Below are positions 1 to 6,825 of a DNA stretch of 15,229 nt, piece by piece (the stretch's first letter is position 1; the number at the start of each line of letters is the position of its first letter). The position numbers were made by a program, and so were the translations under genes. Origin of the DNA: Clostridiaceae bacterium (GTDB lineage: Bacteria; Bacillota; Clostridia; Oscillospirales; Acutalibacteraceae); contig CAJGCX010000033.1 in the NCBI GenBank assembly GCA_904501895.1, positions 1 to 15,229 on the forward strand. The letters are read 5' to 3'. Under the pieces are notes generated by a model, which had not been told where the DNA came from, did no database searches, and saw nothing but the letters and a program-made list of their open reading frames with translations.

Positions 1-799
1 AAAGGCACAGGAGCTTAACAAAACTGCTAAGGTGCACATCAAGATTGATACAGGTATGGGCAGAATCGGTTTTCAGGCTGATGAAACCAATGAAGCGCTT
101 ATAAAATCTGTTTTTGACCTTCCTAACATCTTCGTAGAGGGTGCATTTACACATTTTGCAAATGCTGACTCTGCTGATAAATCTTCTGCAAATTCACAGA
201 AGAAAAAATTCCTCGATTTTACCGATAAACTTATAAATGACGGATATGAAATTCCGATTCGTCATATGTATAACAGCGCTTCTGCTATGGAGCTTGAGGG
301 TTATGCAGGTGAAATGGTCCGTTGCGGAATTATGCTTTACGGACTTTATCCGTCAGATGAAATGAAAAAGGACTACAAGCTATTCCCTGCATTGGAGTTC
401 AAAAGCCACATTTCATTTGTAAAGACTGTTGAAAAAGGCTTTACAGTAAGCTATGGCTCAACTTATGTTACTGACAAGGAAATGAAAATTGCCACAGTCC
501 CTGTTGGATACGGTGACGGTTATCCCAGATATTTATCGAATAAAGGTGAAGTCCTTGTTAAGGGTACTCGTTGTAAAATATTAGGACGAGTTTGTATGGA
601 CCAATTTATGATTGATGTATCTCACCTTCCCGATGTTCAGATAGCAGACGAGGTAACTCTTGTAGGTACTGACGGTAACGAAACAATCACCGTCCAAGAG
701 GTTTCAGACGCAGAAAGCCGTTTCAACTACGAATTCTGTTGCCTGATTACACCACGAGTACCACGAGTTTATATCAAAAACAATAAGATAATCGAATAA
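1..799 (+). CDS. alr: Alanine racemase, C-terminal part (5' end outside window)
   Basis: PLP-dependent enzyme that interconverts L- and D-alanine for peptidoglycan in the cytoplasm. The open frame runs in from the left edge (codons from base 2), so the GTG at 32 is an internal valine rather than a start. The N-terminal PLP lysine lies outside the window. Seen: the barrel motif KIDTGMGRIGF just after the edge, RCGIMLYG near 320-345, the second catalytic base Tyr in VSYGSTY (codon 452-454), the GRVCMDQFMID motif near 580-620, and the C-terminal RVPRVY. About two thirds of a normal ~370-390 residue Alr is present and the C-terminal domain looks intact. It ends in TAA and faces the minus-strand Nudix gene across a hairpin. 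The family call is secure. Confidence 0.96.
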   Translation, partial: KAQELNKTAKVHIKIDTGMGRIGFQADETNEALIKSVFDLPNIFVEGAFTHFANADSADKSSANSQKKKFLDFTDKLINDGYEIPIRHMYNSASAMELEGYAGEMVRCGIMLYGLYPSDEMKKDYKLFPALEFKSHISFVKTVEKGFTVSYGSTYVTDKEMKIATVPVGYGDGYPRYLSNKGEVLVKGTRCKILGRVCMDQFMIDVSHLPDVQIADEVTLVGTDGNETITVQEVSDAESRFNYEFCCLITPRVPRVYIKNNKIIE

Positions 800-810
800 C
801 TCAAAACAAA

Positions 811-837
811 AAGCTCTATGGTATATCCATAGAGCTT
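811..837. terminator. Bidirectional intrinsic terminator between alr and the Nudix gene
   Basis: A perfect 11-bp inverted repeat (AAGCTCTATGG / CCATAGAGCTT) around a TATAT loop sits between two converging genes. On the minus strand the stem is followed by a T-rich run (complement of bases 803-812). On the plus strand it is followed by a weaker TAATTTAT. It most likely serves both genes and is better suited to the minus-strand one. Confidence 0.85.
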
Positions 838-863
838 AATTTATCTATACTTCAACATTCACT

Positions 864-1604
864 TCAGGCTTGTGTTACACCTGCATTGATAAGATAATCA
901 TTTGCCTTGCGAAGCATCTGCTTATCATTAGGGAATTTGAGAGAATTCATAGCCTTATCAAACTTAAGCCATAAATATTCCTCAATTTCCTCCTGCTGAA
1001 TTCTCGTTGTTGTATCATCAGTAGTTGCAAGGAAAATCACAACCTGCTTTTCAATTCTACCCTGAATTGAATATTCCGAACGGAAACGGAAATCAGGAAG
1101 AAAACGGATTCTGATACCTGCCTCCTCAAGAACCTCACGGTAAGCAGTTTCCTTTTCATTTTCACCACGCTCAATGTGACCCTTAGGGAAGCCCCAGTTA
1201 GCACTCCTCTTATTCTTTATGAGCAAAAATCTTGTTTCACCGTTAATAATACGGTAAACGATTGCACCACATGAGCTTTCATAAAGACAGGTGATATCGT
1301 AGCTACCCATAGGCTCAGCAAAGCTTAATGCATCCTCAATCTGATGGATAATATACCTCTTGCTTTTTGGTGCAACAATGAGGATAACCTCACCTGTTTC
1401 TTTTCTTTTGATTGAAGCAATAACACGTCCTTCAAAAACACGGACTCTGTGTGTTACGCCCATAATGTACGCACCCTTGACCGGTGAATGTGGGTCCAAT
1501 CCACTTTCCACATTACCATAATTCAGATTGTAAGAAATATTTCTTTCTCTGTCAAACGAGTGCATAGGTCTGGTAACACGTACCCTTACATACTTACCTA
1601 ACAT
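864..1604 (-). CDS. Pyrophosphatase-like domain fused to Nudix (Ap4A-hydrolase-like) hydrolase
   Basis: A 246-residue cytosolic protein with two parts. Residues 1 to about 95 (MLGKYVRVRVTRP..., NLNYGNVESG, AYIMGV, GRVIASIKRK) resemble the small inorganic-pyrophosphatase-like domain found in Clostridia. Residues from about 108 form a Nudix domain with a full box from G142 to I164 (GHIERGE, then REVLEEAGI), which supplies the metal-binding REVxEE glutamates. The run-up SCGAIVYR and WGFPKGH resembles bis(5'-nucleosyl)-tetraphosphatases, so Ap4A-type cleavage is a reasonable guess, but the substrate is not proven. The ATG at 1604 has GGGAG 9 nt upstream. It is transcribed from its own promoter, divergent from the LCP gene. 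The Nudix call is secure; the N-domain call is from pattern memory. Confidence 0.88.
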   Translation of the reverse strand: MLGKYVRVRVTRPMHSFDRERNISYNLNYGNVESGLDPHSPVKGAYIMGVTHRVRVFEGRVIASIKRKETGEVILIVAPKSKRYIIHQIEDALSFAEPMGSYDITCLYESSCGAIVYRIINGETRFLLIKNKRSANWGFPKGHIERGENEKETAYREVLEEAGIRIRFLPDFRFRSEYSIQGRIEKQVVIFLATTDDTTTRIQQEEIEEYLWLKFDKAMNSLKFPNDKQMLRKANDYLINAGVTQA

Positions 1605-1625
1605 ATGTCTCTACTCCCGAATACA

Positions 1626-1643
1626 GTTGACATTTTTGTCAAC
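1626..1643. promoter_or_regulatory. Palindrome GTTGAC-N6-GTCAAC, possible operator
   Basis: A perfect 6-bp inverted repeat with an ATTTTT spacer lies in the 5' untranslated region of the Nudix gene, roughly 13-30 nt after the predicted transcription start and about 22 nt before its ATG. Each arm also contains TTGACA, but no good -10 box follows at 16-18 nt on either strand. It is therefore read as a repressor site rather than a promoter. The regulator is unknown. Confidence 0.4.
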
Positions 1644-1662
1644 GAAAACTAAAACTGTATTA

Positions 1663-1691
1663 ATTATACATACTTTTATTTAATCTTTCAA
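1663..1691 (-). promoter_or_regulatory. SigA-type promoter for the Nudix gene
   Basis: On the minus strand TTGAAA (1691-1686) is followed after 17 nt by TATAAT (1668-1663), preceded by TG. This is a near-consensus vegetative promoter about 60 nt ahead of the Nudix ATG at 1604. Confidence 0.8.
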
Positions 1692-1741
1692 GTAGTAGAG
1701 AAATAATTATTGATTTTTCCTTTAATTTTTTGTAAAAATTA

Positions 1742-1770
1742 TTGTGATTTTTAGCATTATGTTGTAGAAT
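1742..1770 (+). promoter_or_regulatory. Promoter for the LCP-abfA transcript
   Basis: TTGTGA (1742-1747), 17 nt, TAGAAT (1765-1770). The ribosome site AAGGAG (1791-1796) follows, 7 nt before the ATG at 1804. Spacing is ideal and each box has two mismatches. Confidence 0.6.
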
Positions 1771-1803
1771 ATATGGGATATAAAAGAAATAAGGAGCTTT
1801 AAA

Positions 1804-3084
1804 ATGGCTGATAACCAATTTAAAAATTCAAAGAATGAATTTGAAGATATTTTCAGTAATGCAAATAAATCCGAAGAGTATGAAGACGTTTTTTCAAGTT
1901 CAGGAAAAGCATATGATTTTGAAGACATTTCATCGAGCACTCCTGTTGATGACGATTTCAGCAAAGAGGTTGAAGAGGCTTTCAAGGTAAAATACCATAG
2001 TGCTGTGGAAAATCGTCGTCGTCAGGAAATTCAGTATGACAATATAAATGATGTTTACGGTGAGTTAGCAAGTGACCCACGAAGCAAAAGCAAGGAAAAG
2101 AAAAGACACCCTGTAAGAAATACAATTATCGCAATTCTCTGTATCACTATTGTAGGGTTATCTTGCGTTGGCATTTTCGGATACCAGAAAATCGACGCCC
2201 TCCTTTCTTCATTTGATACTGAAGAAAAGCTTACTGACAACGCATTTGTGGATGCTGCTGACCTTACACAGTATCCTGACCAGATTAATGTTTTACTTGT
2301 CGGTATTGACGCACGTGAATCCGGCGATGCATCTCGTTCTGACACAATGATGCTTGTAACTCTCGATAATAAGAACAAGCAGATTAAATTGACATCCTTC
2401 CTTCGTGACTCGTTTGTTGAAATCGCAGGTAAGAACTATTGGTCAAAATTAAATTCTGCATATTTCTACGGTGGTATTCAGACGCTTTCTGACACACTTG
2501 AAATGAACTTCAAGGTTGATATTCAGTATTACGCTCTCGTTGACTTTGAAATTTTCACAACTATTGTTGACTCAATCGGTGGTATCAACGTTGACGTTTC
2601 CGAAAAGGAAAGCTACTATACATACCATTCAGGTCACATTAAGGTGCCTGTAAGAATTGAAGCAGGTGAAGATGTTCTCCTCAACGGTGAAGAGGCTTTA
2701 TGGTACAGCAGAATCCGTTACCTTGACTCTGACTTCCACAGAACACAGCGTCAGCGTAAGGTTATTACTGCTATTGTTGAAAAAGCTTCTAAAATGAGCC
2801 TTACAGATTTATATGCATTGGCTGAAACAATCATTCCACTTATTAAGACAAATATGTCTTCTAATCAGATAATGAGCTTAGGCCTTGCAGCAATTAAGGA
2901 TAAGGCATATTCCTACCCTATTGTTCAGCATCAGATTCCTGCCGACGGAACTTGGTCTGACAAGACAATTGAAGGCGTTGGTGCAAGTCTTGTTATGAAT
3001 ATGGAAGAAAATCAGCAGTTGCTTCACTCCTTCCTTTCAGAACCTCAGCCAACAGGTGAGGAAGACTCAACAACCAGCAATTAA
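1804..3084 (+). CDS. LytR-CpsA-Psr (LCP) family wall-polymer ligase
   Basis: Membrane enzyme of the LCP family, which transfers lipid-linked glycopolymers (teichoic acids, capsule) to peptidoglycan outside the cell. The 426 residues are: an acidic, Ser/Asp/Glu-rich cytoplasmic N-tail of about 100 residues; a basic stretch and one membrane helix (about 106-127); then the extracellular LCP domain (about 160-325). Conserved features are INVLLVGIDAR (161-171), RSDTMML (178-184) with the metal/phosphate-binding Arg-Asp, FLRDSFV (199-205), SIGGINV, and the end motif RIRYLDSDFHRTQRQR (303-318) with its Arg/Asp set. AAGGAG lies 7 nt before the ATG. The long acidic cytoplasmic tail is unusual and could be a docking segment (inference). 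It is followed after 18 nt by abfA, probably on the same transcript. Confidence 0.95.
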   Translation: MADNQFKNSKNEFEDIFSNANKSEEYEDVFSSSGKAYDFEDISSSTPVDDDFSKEVEEAFKVKYHSAVENRRRQEIQYDNINDVYGELASDPRSKSKEKKRHPVRNTIIAILCITIVGLSCVGIFGYQKIDALLSSFDTEEKLTDNAFVDAADLTQYPDQINVLLVGIDARESGDASRSDTMMLVTLDNKNKQIKLTSFLRDSFVEIAGKNYWSKLNSAYFYGGIQTLSDTLEMNFKVDIQYYALVDFEIFTTIVDSIGGINVDVSEKESYYTYHSGHIKVPVRIEAGEDVLLNGEEALWYSRIRYLDSDFHRTQRQRKVITAIVEKASKMSLTDLYALAETIIPLIKTNMSSNQIMSLGLAAIKDKAYSYPIVQHQIPADGTWSDKTIEGVGASLVMNMEENQQLLHSFLSEPQPTGEEDSTTSN

Positions 3085-3102
3085 CCCGAGGAGAATTTCA
3101 TT

Positions 3103-4602
3103 ATGAAAAAAGCAAAAATGTCACTTGTATCCGAATTTACAAGTGCAAAAATTGATGATAGAATTTATGGTTCATTTATCGAGCATTTAGGCCGTGCTGT
3201 TTACGGTGGTATTTATGAGCCTGACCACCCTACTGCTGACGAAAACGGATTCAGACAGGACGTTATCGAAAAGGTTAAAAAGCTTAATGTTCCTATTGTC
3301 CGTTATCCCGGTGGCAACTTTGTTTCAGGCTATAATTGGGAAGATGGCGTTGGTCCTGTTGAAAAAAGACCTCGCAAACTTGACCTTGCATGGGGTGTTA
3401 CTGAGCCTAATCTCTTTGGCACAAATGAATTTGCTACATGGTGTAAAAAGGCAAATACAGAGCCTATGATGGCAGTTAACCTCGGTCTTCGTGGTCCTGA
3501 GGAAGCAAGAAATCTTGTTGAATATTGCAACCACAAATCAGGAAGCTATTGGAGTGACCTTCGTCGTTCACACGGTTATGAAGAGCCTCACAACATCAAG
3601 CTCTGGTGTCTTGGTAACGAGATGGACGGTGACTGGCAGATTGGCCGTAAAACTGCTTATGAATACGGCAGAGCAGCCTCAGAAACTGCAAAGGTTATGA
3701 AATGGACAGACAATTCAATTGAAACTGTTCTTTGCGGTAGCTCAGCACGTGATATGCCAACTTTCGGTGAATGGGAAGCAACAACTCTTGATTTAGCTTA
3801 TGACAAGGTTGACTACCTTTCACTTCACATTTATTTCGATAATCGTTCAGATGACACACCTTCATTCCTTGCAAAGAGTATGAAGATGGACGAATTCATC
3901 AAGTCTGTTGTTTGCATCTGTGACTACATAAAGGCAAAGAAGCGTTCAAGACACACAATTAACCTTTCATTTGATGAATGGAATGTGTGGTATCATTCAA
4001 ACGGTGCTCACGTTGAAAAATGGAGCACAGCACCTCATCAGCTTGAGGATATTTATAATTTTGAGGATGCACTTTTAGTTGCTCTTATGCTTATGACTCT
4101 TCTCAAAAATGCTGACAGAGTTAAAATCGGTTGCCTTGCACAGCTTGTAAATGTTATTGCGCCTATTATGACTGAAAATGGTGGCGCTTGTTGGGAGCAG
4201 ACAATCTTCTACCCATTTATGCACCTTTCAAATTACGGTCGTGGATATACACTTGAATCAAGAGTTATTTCTCCAAAGCACGATACAAAGGAATTTACAG
4301 ATGTTCCTGACGTTGAATCAATTGCTACAATCAGTGAGGATATGGAAAATCTTACTATCTTTGCTGTAAACAGAAGTATGGAGGATAATGTTCTTTTCGA
4401 TGTTTCACTCCTTGATTTTGAAGGCTTTGAAGTAATTGAACAGATTGAAATGAGTGGCTTTGATATCAAGGCTGAAAACAGCGCTATTGCAACTCCTGTT
4501 AAGCCATTTAAGGTAGAGAATTCACAGTTTGACGGTAAGACTCTCACAACCGACCTTAAACCTTTGTCCTGGAATGTAATAAGACTTGCAAAAAAGAAAT
4601 AA
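3103..4602 (+). CDS. abfA: Alpha-L-arabinofuranosidase, GH51
   Basis: A 499-residue cytosolic glycosidase that releases terminal L-arabinofuranose from arabino-oligosaccharides, acting by the retaining mechanism of GH51. No signal peptide is seen. Catalytic residues by motif are the acid/base Glu173 in GNEMDG and the nucleophile Glu292 in FDEWNVWYH. Other family marks are YGSFIEHLGRAVYGGIYEP near the N-end and VRYPGGNFVSGYNWEDG (66-82). The length is normal for the family: a TIM barrel followed by a beta-sandwich C-domain. GAGGAG lies 9 nt before the ATG. It starts 18 nt after the LCP gene, so it is probably co-transcribed, although no shared pathway is obvious. No terminator is visible after it, and the promoter for the next gene overlaps its 3' end. 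Confidence 0.97.
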   Translation: MKKAKMSLVSEFTSAKIDDRIYGSFIEHLGRAVYGGIYEPDHPTADENGFRQDVIEKVKKLNVPIVRYPGGNFVSGYNWEDGVGPVEKRPRKLDLAWGVTEPNLFGTNEFATWCKKANTEPMMAVNLGLRGPEEARNLVEYCNHKSGSYWSDLRRSHGYEEPHNIKLWCLGNEMDGDWQIGRKTAYEYGRAASETAKVMKWTDNSIETVLCGSSARDMPTFGEWEATTLDLAYDKVDYLSLHIYFDNRSDDTPSFLAKSMKMDEFIKSVVCICDYIKAKKRSRHTINLSFDEWNVWYHSNGAHVEKWSTAPHQLEDIYNFEDALLVALMLMTLLKNADRVKIGCLAQLVNVIAPIMTENGGACWEQTIFYPFMHLSNYGRGYTLESRVISPKHDTKEFTDVPDVESIATISEDMENLTIFAVNRSMEDNVLFDVSLLDFEGFEVIEQIEMSGFDIKAENSAIATPVKPFKVENSQFDGKTLTTDLKPLSWNVIRLAKKK

Positions 4603-4614
4603 ATGTAGTACAAT
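4586..4614 (+). promoter_or_regulatory. Promoter for the zinc-ribbon membrane protein
   Basis: TTGCAA (4586-4591), 17 nt, TACAAT (4609-4614). The -35 box lies inside the last codons of abfA and the start codon is about 40 nt further on. This gives the next gene independent transcription in addition to read-through. Confidence 0.6.
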
Positions 4615-4654
4615 GTTATAAGATTTTTTAAAATATAAATGAAAGAGTGATTTT

Positions 4655-5428
4655 ATGGCAGCAAAATGTCCTGAGTGTGGACATACTCTTAAACTTTGGA
4701 ATGTTAAACCTGAATGTCCTAAATGCGGTGTTAATATTGCAAACCATCAGTGGGAAAAGAGACTTAGCGATGATGCTGATTTCGCTGAAACAGCATTTGC
4801 AAGATTCCACTACAAATTCGGAAACTTCAAATCTTCAGTTGTTGGTTCAAAGCTTCGTATAGCTCGTCTTGTGCTTACTTTCGCACCACTTATCGCACTT
4901 CTCCTTCCACTTTATGATTATAAGCTTAATCTTCCTTTTAATCAGAGTGAAAATTCAGTTTCATTCCTTACATTCGTTCTCAATTATCTTTTGAAGATAG
5001 ACATCGGAAGTGTTATCACTCTTATGGGTGGTGAGGTTTTAGGAACAGCAGCAACAATGGTTGTTATCGCTTGCGTGCTTATGCTCCTTGCAGTTGTATT
5101 TGGTGTTCTTAATTTCTTCGTACTCCTTATTGCGGGTATCAAGATGAAATATGTTTTCAATATAGTTCTTAACGTTCTTGCTACTGCTTGTTGGGCAGTT
5201 TCTGCTGTATTCTTCAACCAGTTCACAACTGCTTGTGAAGCACTCGGTGGTGGAATCGTTACTGAATGTAGCCTTGGCTTCGGCTTTATCGTTGGTTGTG
5301 TTCTCTTCCTTGTTAACGTTACAATGAATATTGTTGTTGGTAAGGGTCTTAAGAAACAGATGAAGGAACAGCCTTCTATCGACGAATTTGTTGCTAACGA
5401 AATCGCGGAGCTCAGAAAACAGGCATAA
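4655..5428 (+). CDS. Zinc-ribbon multi-pass membrane protein, unknown function
   Basis: A 257-residue protein not recognised as a named family. It opens with a short zinc ribbon: Cys5-Pro-Glu-Cys8 and Cys21-Pro-Lys-Cys24. A soluble linker follows, then hydrophobic segments at about 68-87, 130-161 (long; one or two helices), 165-187 and 206-228, and a charged C-tail with QMKEQ and AELRKQ. Proteins of this layout in Clostridia are usually labelled zinc-ribbon domain membrane protein, with the ribbon in the cytoplasm. The ribosome site is weak (GAAAGAG, 4641-4647) compared with its neighbours. It ends 20 nt before a terminator. No enzymatic motif is seen. Confidence 0.85.
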   Translation: MAAKCPECGHTLKLWNVKPECPKCGVNIANHQWEKRLSDDADFAETAFARFHYKFGNFKSSVVGSKLRIARLVLTFAPLIALLLPLYDYKLNLPFNQSENSVSFLTFVLNYLLKIDIGSVITLMGGEVLGTAATMVVIACVLMLLAVVFGVLNFFVLLIAGIKMKYVFNIVLNVLATACWAVSAVFFNQFTTACEALGGGIVTECSLGFGFIVGCVLFLVNVTMNIVVGKGLKKQMKEQPSIDEFVANEIAELRKQA

Positions 5429-5448
5429 AATTTTCATAAAATAATTTG

Positions 5449-5480
5449 TCCCTCTCATAGGCTTTATGGGAGGGATTTTT
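5449..5480 (+). terminator. Terminator whose 3' arm contains the next gene's ribosome site
   Basis: TCCCTCTCATA / TATGGGAGGGA form an 11-bp stem (one G-U pair in RNA) with a GGCTT loop, followed by TTTTT and then immediately the ATG at 5481. It ends the zinc-ribbon gene transcript. The 3' arm (5465-5475) carries GGGAGGG, the only good Shine-Dalgarno for the deacetylase, so a read-through transcript would hide that ribosome site in the hairpin. Confidence 0.85.
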
Positions 5481-6239
5481 ATGTGGATGAGAACTGTTTC
5501 AGGACAAAAAATTATGGGTATTATGTCAATCTTATTAGCAGTTGTCATAATGCTTGGACTTATTGCAGGTAAATACGTATCCTCTGCATCCTTACAAAAA
5601 AATCTGCCAATTTATTCAGTACAAACAGATGAAAAGAAAGTGGCAATCACATTTGATGCAGCCTGGACAAATCAGGATACAGAAAAATTAATAAAAATAC
5701 TGAAAAAGTATAACGCTGTTGCAACATTTTTCATCGTTGGTGATTGGGCTGAAAAATTCCCTGAAAGTGTAGAAGCTTTTCACAAGGCAGGTCACACAAT
5801 TGCCAATCACTCCGATACACACAAGGCGTTTTCCAAATGCTCACGGGAAGAAATAAGGGAAGAAATCGAAAACTGCAATAAAAAGCTTGAAAAGATAACA
5901 GGCGACAAAGTCACTCTTCTTCGTGCACCGTCAGGTGATTACACAAATGAAAGCCTTGAGGTTGCAAAAAGCTTTGGAATGGAAACCATACAATGGAGTA
6001 TAGACAGCCTTGATTATCGTGGACTTACTGTTGATGAAATCGTTGAAAGAGTTGTCTCACCCATTGAAAACGGCTCAATTATACTATTCCACAACGGAGT
6101 TGATAACACAGCCGAATCACTTGACAAAATCCTCACTACACTTTCAGCAGAAGGCTATTCCTTTGTGTCTGTTGATGATATGATTTATAAGAATAATTAC
6201 TACATTGACCACACGGGCAAACAACATAAGCAGGTATAA
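5481..6239 (+). CDS. Membrane-anchored polysaccharide deacetylase (CE4, PdaB-like)
   Basis: A 252-residue single-pass protein, basic start then membrane helix about 9-30, with an extracytoplasmic NodB-homology domain that removes acetyl groups from wall or other glycans. Family motifs seen: AITFDAAW (catalytic Asp59, in the FDAAW form found in PdaB-like proteins), the zinc ligands in NHSDTH (His110, His114), RAPSGDY (148-154), W-S-I-D-S (172-176) and ILFHNG (His204). The start at 5481 is chosen because GGGAGGG (5468-5474) sits 6 nt before it; the in-frame ATG at 5466 overlaps that site. PdaB is a sporulation protein in Bacillus, but nothing else here proves a spore role. No convincing SigA promoter is seen just upstream. 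It is closed by a strong terminator. Confidence 0.92.
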   Translation: MWMRTVSGQKIMGIMSILLAVVIMLGLIAGKYVSSASLQKNLPIYSVQTDEKKVAITFDAAWTNQDTEKLIKILKKYNAVATFFIVGDWAEKFPESVEAFHKAGHTIANHSDTHKAFSKCSREEIREEIENCNKKLEKITGDKVTLLRAPSGDYTNESLEVAKSFGMETIQWSIDSLDYRGLTVDEIVERVVSPIENGSIILFHNGVDNTAESLDKILTTLSAEGYSFVSVDDMIYKNNYYIDHTGKQHKQV

Positions 6240-6244
6240 AAAAT

Positions 6245-6278
6245 GCAGAGAAGATGTCGTGTCTTCTCTGCTTTTTTT
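6245..6278 (+). terminator. Strong intrinsic terminator after the deacetylase
   Basis: A perfect 10-bp stem GCAGAGAAGA / TCTTCTCTGC with a 7-nt loop, followed by seven T residues, begins 5 nt after the stop codon. Confidence 0.95.
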
Positions 6279-6319
6279 ATATAATTTAAAAACATTGCTA
6301 ATCAACTCTCTTTCAATCG

Positions 6320-6356
6320 AAAGAAAAAGACCAATGATACCAAAGCATCATTGGTC
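6320..6356 (-). terminator. Intrinsic terminator of the first CLFC peptide gene
   Basis: A perfect 10-bp inverted repeat GACCAATGAT / ATCATTGGTC (6329-6338 and 6347-6356). On the minus strand it is followed by TTTTTCTTTC, about 20 nt after the stop codon of the small gene. Confidence 0.9.
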
Positions 6357-6376
6357 AATTGCTATCTTATAATTAA

Positions 6377-6565
6377 TTATTTAGCAGCGTCTGTGTTTGG
6401 GATTGGTTCTGGGTCAACAACTGGGTCAACAACTACAACTGTTTCCTCTTCATTAGTAACAGGTTCGTCACAGAAGAGACATGCCATACCTACAACAGGA
6501 ATAGCACTCATAAGTACAAGAACAGCGCTCATAACGATAGCTAACTTTGTGAACTTAGTTTTCAT
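6377..6565 (-). CDS. Small exported/membrane CLFC peptide, copy A (62 aa)
   Basis: Not a family I recognise. Basic N-end (MKTKFTK), then a hydrophobic segment at about 8-28 with IVMSAVLVLMSAIPVVGMA, then Cys29-Leu-Phe-Cys32, then an acidic tail (NEEETVVVV, VVDPVVDPEPIP, TDAAK). Topology rules place the tail outside, either as a secreted peptide cleaved near GMA/C, as a lipoprotein on Cys29 (the GMAC box is poor), or as a single-pass anchored peptide. The ATG at 6565 is chosen because GAGGAGG (6574-6580) lies 8 nt upstream; the in-frame GTG at 6574 overlaps the ribosome site. It has its own promoter and terminator. Copy B (6826-7014) differs at only 3 of 62 residues. Mostly synonymous divergence shows that both are real proteins. 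Function unknown; no modification or transport gene is adjacent. Confidence 0.85.
   Translation of the reverse strand: MKTKFTKLAIVMSAVLVLMSAIPVVGMACLFCDEPVTNEEETVVVVDPVVDPEPIPNTDAAK
6409..6432. repeat. 12-nt tandem repeat inside copy A
   Basis: CTGGGTCAACAA occurs twice back to back and encodes VVDP-VVDP on the minus strand. In copy B the same stretch carries a few synonymous changes and is no longer a perfect repeat. Confidence 0.8.
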
Positions 6566-6684
6566 GCTTTTCACCTCCTCGACATAGCTTGTCTTTTAAA
6601 ATATAGTCTAACTCACAAAATGAGTATTAACAACATTTCAATCAACAGAAGAATATACTACTACTCAATATATTCATTGCATAT

Positions 6685-6713
6685 ATTTTATCACACTATT
6701 TTCCAAATTGCAA
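6685..6713 (-). promoter_or_regulatory. Extended -10 promoter for CLFC copy A
   Basis: TTGCAA (6713-6708), 17 nt, TAAAAT (6690-6685), preceded by TGA. The leader to the ATG would be about 110 nt. A weaker alternative, TTGTTA-17-TAGACT (6633-6605), would give a short leader. Apart from these, the 6575-6769 gap shows only AT-rich sequence. Confidence 0.65.
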
Positions 6714-6769
6714 CTAAAAATTATAACAGTATATAATATTTTTTAATAATTTTTTTGAACATTGTGACT

Positions 6770-6802
6770 AAAAAATGAACCAACGACAAAATCGCTGGTT
6801 CA
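6770..6802 (-). terminator. Intrinsic terminator of the second CLFC peptide gene
   Basis: TGAACCAACGA / TCGCTGGTTCA (6776-6786, 6792-6802) pair over 11 bp with one G-U in the minus-strand RNA and a 5-nt loop. Six T residues follow on the minus strand. It isolates copy B from copy A. Confidence 0.9.
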
Positions 6803-6825
6803 TCATCTGTGTTCTGTATAACTAA

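Noticed and set aside
32..34. GTG at 32 as the start of alanine racemase
   Set aside because: The frame is open to the left edge and already encodes conserved racemase sequence; the codon is an internal valine.
1627..1632. TTGACA as the LCP gene -35 box
   Set aside because: No acceptable -10 lies 16-18 nt downstream, and a better promoter is found at 1742-1770; the element fits a palindrome better.
5466..5468. ATG at 5466 as the deacetylase start
   Set aside because: It overlaps the only Shine-Dalgarno (GGGAGGG); the ATG at 5481 has correct spacing.
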